From the NCBI GenBank assembly GCA_959347315.1, contig OY365818.1, positions 1,176,964 to 1,240,963 on the forward strand: a stretch of DNA of 64,000 bases, given 5' to 3'. Positions 57,181-64,000 of this stretch are shown here, piece by piece. Within the stretch, counting starts at the first letter, position 1; every line of letters begins with the position of its first letter. The stretch comes from Bimastos eiseni. Its lineage: Eukaryota > Annelida > Clitellata > Crassiclitellata > Lumbricidae. Under the pieces are notes generated by a model. That model saw only the letters and a program-made list of their open reading frames with translations. It searched no databases and was not told where the DNA came from. The translations under genes were made by a program, and so were the position numbers.

Positions 57181-58382
57181 ATTACGATTTTTAAATCTTG
57201 TTATGAACCTAGACAATAAGCTAAGGTAAATAGAATCTTTCACGTTGACTGATTTTTCTCATGTGATAAAAATTGCCACAAATTGGTAACATATGAAGTA
57301 TGATATCACATTCAATTACAGATTGAAGAGGAGAACAGTCCACCGTCTTCACTCACTCTCTCTAGTGAAGGCGAGGTCTCTGTGCTGTCGCTTACAACGC
57401 AAATAGAGAGCATCAACTACGAACCAACCGACCCATAGAGAAAATAAACCACACTGTCGGACCTGCAAAGTTAGAATTAAGGCCACAAGCACTTTTGGTT
57501 GGGGAAAGATTTCCTCTAATAACAAGCGCAAACAGACAAAGACAGGCACCGAGTCGCGGACAGACTTCCAACAGAACATCATCAACAACCACACGAAGAC
57601 AGACTATGGAATGCCGACGAGACCTAAACCAGATGCTTCTTACTACGGCATGCGGGGCAGAACCCTCAAATCCAACGACTGTGGAACGACCAAGAGTTCA
57701 TGTAAGTTTTTCGAGAGTGTAACCCAAAGGAACAGAAGAAGGCCGTCGATTCTGAGGAAAAGTTGACTTTGAAGTCGCCGAGAATTTCTCAGCCAGTGCA
57801 GATCATTGAGGAAACAGCCAATCAACTGCTACGATTGGGAGCCAGAACAGCGGCGTCGAAGTCTCTCGAACCCAACAAAGCAGGACAGTAGCCATACCCG
57901 TAACTCGTCTTAATGTCCCACACAGTGATGTTAGCCAGAACTCTGCGAAAGACCTCTGACATCCAGCTGGTCCTCTCTCAGTCGCAACAGTCATCAGAGA
58001 TGAATCTAGACACCGACCGAGAGACCAGAAAGAACCTTACTTCAGTAGAAAACATAAAATGGATGACCTCGACGTAGATGACAACAAAGAGAATCGGCCT
58101 ATATAAACAAAAACTCTGCTCCATGAAACCGCACCAACTGAAAACAAAGCAACTATTGTCGCAGATACTGACAAAATGGCGCCGTCGTAGAAGATCGTGC
58201 CAAATGGCGAACGGAAGTTAATGTCCATTTCAGATATGTTGATACTGCGGCTGGTTGTTCAGATCATTATGGAAACTGGAAAACACCGATTGAACGAAGC
58301 TACCTTTGACTTGGACCTCTGCAATCTTGATCTGCTGGTGGTTAAGAAACTTCAACACTGCCTGTCTACAATGTCTTCATAG

Positions 58383-59499
58383 TTACCTATTGATTCTTCA
58401 ACAAAACTGGAAAAATCGGAGGGCACTTATTGCTGCATACAAGTCTGTCATCCATCCAAATGACTGAGGAAACGATGAATTCGTGATACAATACCAGAGG
58501 GAACAGTATCCGTGGCAAAAAATCTGGCATTTTTAGAAACATTGGAAAGGACATTCCTCGTTTATTTAGTCTCTTGACTAGGCCTATTTTGCCTACACCT
58601 GATAAATGCCCGTGTATAGTAGGCTAAATGTACTTTCTTTGACTGAAGCACTACAATTGCAGGAACTATCTTTGTTCAGTTGACTTTCAAGATCTGTGCT
58701 TAATTGCATGTTTGCGTAACAAAACATGCATTTATTTCATATGTTCCTTGTACTTTCAAAGGTACTTTTGAATAATTCAAATCGAGTAATTATTATATAC
58801 AATTGATTCTAGATTCGCATTATCATATCACAGGTTCTTAATTAACCAGAGCGATTTAGAATAACTTCTGCCTGTTCATTCGCATTTTCAGTCATTTCCG
58901 AAATTTCTATGCTGAGCACCCCTTAGAAAACTGCTCGGAAGGCACTCTCAATCAAGCTGTAGCTTCATCATATGGTAGAAAACAGGCAAATTATTCCTTA
59001 GCGGGATCCCATTCCAGGTGGAGGGGCTTACAACCGAGACAACCCTGCGCTGTTTGATCAAATATCGAGCTCAAGAGGCCAAGAGCACCCTTATCTGAAG
59101 AACGGAGATCCCGCGGAAGAATACTAGACCTATTGGGTGTCTGCCTTGTGAAGGCGTTGTCTTACGGATTTGGTACCAGACTCAACAGTGTTTGAAGGAG
59201 CTTTGTCACTCGACTCCTCAAATTAAACTTCTTTTAACTTCGCTGACAAAGCTATATTAGGCAATACCGCGCTCTCTGTTGGTGATCATACGAATGGGCT
59301 TTCTAGGACCTCTTGGTGCCCAGAGCTCTTGCCAATTGGTTTTATTCCGATCTTAGGACTATTCTCTTCAACCAGGGACTACTAGGTAGAACAGACTGAG
59401 AGTAATAAAAGAGTTCCATTTAATTCAATACGTATACCGTTAATCTTAAATATTTCGCTTTACCACTAACGAGTTTCCACAAGTTCTGTGTTTGGTTCA
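58383..59499. other. Intergenic, AF9/ENL relic to fibrinogen-related relic
   Basis: No gene recognised. 58900-59170 reads like a reverse non-LTR relic body (CCCATTCCAGGTGGAGGGGC, AGCTCAAGAGGCCAAGAGC). No fibrinogen-domain exon matching the dead 5' exon was found. Confidence 0.5.
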
Positions 59500-59796
59500 T
59501 TAGAGTTCGTGTTCGTGGAGAAGTCGTTCAAAGGTCTCAAACTTTCTCAAAACAGTGTACGCTTGTTGATTTCTAGTTTCCTGTTTTGATTCAGTAAGGA
59601 GCTCACGTGAACTTTAAAGTTGTATGTTCAGATCACGAATTGCTTTAACACTCGGCTCTGATACGATGCTGTTCGATGAAACTCCATTTTCACAGCTCCG
59701 CACAGTTGGATGTCCTTTCACGTGAAGAATTATATCAAGCGCTATTATTACAACTAATAATATTACCGCAAAGTAATAAGCCACACGAAACCTCCT
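59500..59796 (-). pseudogene. Dead 5' exon of a fibrinogen-related gene (paralogue of 63472)
   Basis: The minus strand reads FRVAYYFAV, then HVKGHPTVRSCENGVSSN, a stop (59614-59616), SRELLTESKQETRNQQ, VLRKFETFERLLHEHEL and a stop. It aligns along its length with the signal peptide and coiled coil of the gene at 63472 (MAYYFAAF, PVKGQPTVHACENGD, LLYVSNQERKTQ, SLEAIERR). Both possible start codons are lost (ATG to AGG, ATG to GTG). Upstream DNA also shows patchy similarity to the upstream DNA of the other copy. No fibrinogen-domain exons follow it. Confidence 0.8.
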
Positions 59797-61555
59797 AGTG
59801 ACTATAATATATTTCTGCTGTGATTTGACTTAAAAAAAGAAACCTGCACGGAGAGAGACTGGCTGCTTCTCTTTGGCAACAGAGGCATCTGGTTAAACGA
59901 GTTTATACTGAACTAAACGAGTGGTACCTAATTGTTACAATGATGGACAGAGTAGGCCTATGTGACAGGGCAATATGGAGCTGAGTATCAACGGCGTACT
60001 CTTGTAATAATATTGGATTCCAAAGTGTTTAGCAAAACGACTGATTGGGGAAGTAAAGACTGTAAATAATAAAATTGCTTAGAGCACACACATGTTTGCT
60101 TGCATGGGTGCTGTTATGCCTAATTTATGATGCGATGCAGAGTAAAGCAGAATGCACGTAATTCATGTTTGTAAGTCGTGTGATAGACTTGAGCGTTGTC
60201 ATGAATTATTTCTAATAGCTCGTGACTAGATAAAGATAAAGCTATGGAAATAATTGATCGTACGTAATCGCGCCACAACATAATTGAGTCCCCATAGACA
60301 AAATATTCTGCAAACGTATTTAATCATCGAGATAATACAAGTAGGCTGACAGAACAGTGCTGTGTGCACTAAGCAATTTTAGTTGATCTATAAGGAACAC
60401 GGCATATTACGACTACCTCTGTTAGGTCCAATCTGTTTTGGACGCTCTTATATCAATTTAAAATGCATTGTACACGTTTTCATAGCGCGACCGTTTACTG
60501 TCTCGATTGTGCTAATTTGTTAGTGAATTGGTAGAGGGCGATCTATTACAACCACTTCCCGTTTGATTGGGTGAAACGTCATTTAAGGTACCCGCGAACG
60601 GATCATGCTAACCCTTCGACATAATTTTTTAGCCACCTTAAAGAGTCAAACCGCTATCCACACGCTGCCTGACACAGAGGCAATAGGGACTCTGTAAAAT
60701 AGATGGCGCCAGTATCAAATGTGGGCAAGCTACCCGAGGTAAAATTGTGTGCTTAATGTTGTTTGGTTGTTGTGCTGCATGTTCTTCACGCAAAAATAAT
60801 CGAAAAGTTAGCCAGATTATAAAATCTATGTATAAAAAAAAATTCTTAGACCTATGTGCATACTGGCGCCACCTGTTTCTATTTAAGGAACTGCCCACAG
60901 AGTCCTCCTTTGGGAAGTGACCTAGGCTCTATCCAGTGTAGTCACTGTGAATACTGGCGCTGCATAAATGACAGATGACAGTGAAGGCGAGCGAAAGGGT
61001 ATAATCAGACGACGAGGCCGGAAAAGACCCGGAAAGAATAAGCTTATTTATTCAAGATGCCGGCAAGATTAGGATGCGGACAGCTTTGACAGGAAACATC
61101 TAATAACGTAGAATTACTATAGTAACAATTTGCTGTACATACGATCTGTTCTAATATAAACATTTTAACATCAACAAAGCTGCGTGATTTCAGAGGGTTC
61201 AACGAGCATCACGTGCCGAATAGAAGGCTTTTAAGCCACCGAAAATTAAACGCCTACATCTTCAAGGCACTGCTCGTCACCATAACTTGGAAGAGACAAG
61301 AAGCAGGATCTTCTCCTCCAGCACAGTGCCAAAGCACAAATGTTACTGTGAGCAATGTGCTGTGATTAAGCCGTTTTGCTAGTATGGATCTTCTACGTTG
61401 CTCTCACTAGAACATTCTCACAGGTTGTAACGTGTTGGCAAGGTATATCAGAATATTTGTGAGCGTATGGTTAAAAGGAGAATCGTCTTCGAAAGAAACC
61501 TTTTAGAAGAGTAGCGTAATCCCTTTCACAGATTAATTGATTCTTCGGGTTTTGT
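59797..61555. other. Spacer below the fibrinogen-related gene
   Basis: No conserved exon. The top part should be the 3' UTR of the fibrinogen-related gene. A plus-strand frame starting at 60970 (MTDDSEGERKG, then RRRGRKRPGKNK) follows a GGCGCTGCATAAATG repeat tail and has no supporting splice site; not called. Confidence 0.55.
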
Positions 61556-63472
<1,917 letters not shown>

Positions 63473-64000
63473 GGCGAAAAACTTTCTGTGTGAAATCGAC
63501 TTACGAAAAAACGCGGTCGGTAACTGACTGCTTGTTTCAGACAAAAAATGAATAAGATTTAGCTTCATATATTTTACGGAACTAAGTTCTTCCTGGTAGC
63601 CGATATACAAATCGTACGATGGTACGTTTACATGTAATTGTACACTAATTGCCTGACTGTGTCATATGGATAATGATGGACGGATAGTACTAATGTTCAA
63701 TACTAATCAACAGCCGACGTACAGAGTGGGCCAAAAATGTAATGCCCTACGGTTATTTGCTAATATTTCGGCCAAAAGTAGGAAATATTAAATGAAATTT
63801 TACAGGCTCAAAACCAATTCATATTTGCATATAACCGCCAAAATTGATTAAAATATTTCAAACAGAACAAAAGTTATATCACTTTTAATGAATGCAACCA
63901 CCGATGTTTGATGGTCAAAAAACATTTAACGCTGCAAAAAGTTTAAAAAAGCGAATTCATAAAGTCGCATTTCATTATTGTTATTATTATTATTATTATT
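63473..64000. other. Upstream of the fibrinogen-related gene
   Basis: Presumed 5' UTR and promoter on the minus strand, no clear motifs. The window ends in an (ATT)n run at 63972-64000. Confidence 0.6.

Larger units (their letters stand above)
56412..58382 (+). pseudogene. AF9/ENL (MLLT3/MLLT1) relic with YEATS and AHD parts
   Basis: Two exon-like blocks with acceptors TTTTGCAG|TGG (56412) and AATTACAG|ATT (57322). The first block reads VQDPPYQVTE, stop (56444-56446), GYGGFVLPVDIYLRNNAEPK, stop (56507-56509), IRFIYELFL. It then continues in another frame (EKIS, stop, RNPITEFYTRLL). This is the second half of a YEATS domain, with the GY(A/G)GF pocket loop still readable. The second block ends in an intact AHD-like stretch, ETGKHRLNEATFDLDLCNLD, then VVKKLQHCL, stop at 58380-58382. 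In living relatives YEATS reads acylated histone lysines, and the AHD binds AF4, DOT1L and polycomb partners. Between them lie low-complexity basic segments with further frame breaks (for example near 57700-57900). Retained introns argue against retroposition. The N-terminal YEATS exons are absent. Confidence 0.85.

Noticed and set aside
57495..57722. 75-aa plus-strand frame as a separate gene
   Set aside because: It lies within the AF9/ENL relic in a different frame from its basic linker and has no features of its own.
60970..61075. Plus-strand MTDDSEGERK frame as a first exon
   Set aside because: It starts within a common repeat tail, has no good donor and no recognisable family.

Overview
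The window is genomic DNA of an intron-rich, repeat-rich invertebrate animal. Introns are spliceosomal with GT/AG ends, coding exons mostly 70-250 bp, introns often 0.5-1 kb. The AT-rich non-coding DNA is packed with microsatellites, minisatellites, tRNA-derived SINEs and decayed non-LTR retrotransposon tails. The exon layout of the conserved genes and scattered GTAGGCCTA-type words suggest a marine deuterostome such as an echinoderm or hemichordate. That placement is a weak inference, and a lophotrochozoan cannot be excluded.

Layout, low to high coordinate. All five intact or partial genes lie on the minus strand. (1) 1147-4587: middle exons of a CIBAR/FAM92 BAR-domain gene; its 3' end runs off the window or is unrecognised and its first exon is not found. 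(2) 5706-6958: nested terminal-inverted-repeat DNA transposons. (3) 9096-11008: complete SYS1 (Golgi membrane protein), 3 exons, 157 aa. (4) 11.2-12.5 kb: an about 165-bp satellite interrupted by a tRNA-SINE. (5) 17809-38637: complete GLG1 (Golgi apparatus protein 1 / cysteine-rich FGF receptor), 25 exons whose phases all close to one 1148-aa reading frame. (6) 38.6-45.2 kb: gene-free, SINE-bearing spacer. (7) 45169-54154: complete EDEM1-type ER-degradation mannosidase-like gene, 12 exons, 578 aa, with a strong 40-bp hairpin in its last intron. (8) 56412-58382, plus strand: the broken remains of an AF9/ENL (MLLT3/MLLT1) gene, with a YEATS part carrying stops and a frameshift and a preserved C-terminal AHD. 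(9) 59500-59796: a dead 5' exon of a fibrinogen-related gene, paralogous to (10) 61556-63472, a secreted coiled-coil plus fibrinogen-C-domain gene whose first fibrinogen-domain segment could not be found.

SYS1, GLG1 and EDEM1 all serve the secretory pathway (trans-Golgi recruitment, Golgi glycoprotein, ER quality control). Their adjacency may be chance. The plus-strand relic and the duplicated fibrinogen-related exon mark 56-64 kb as an evolutionarily unstable flank.

Gene models were built by reading exons on the reverse strand, requiring splice signals and phase continuity, and comparing with family sequences from memory. No database search was run.
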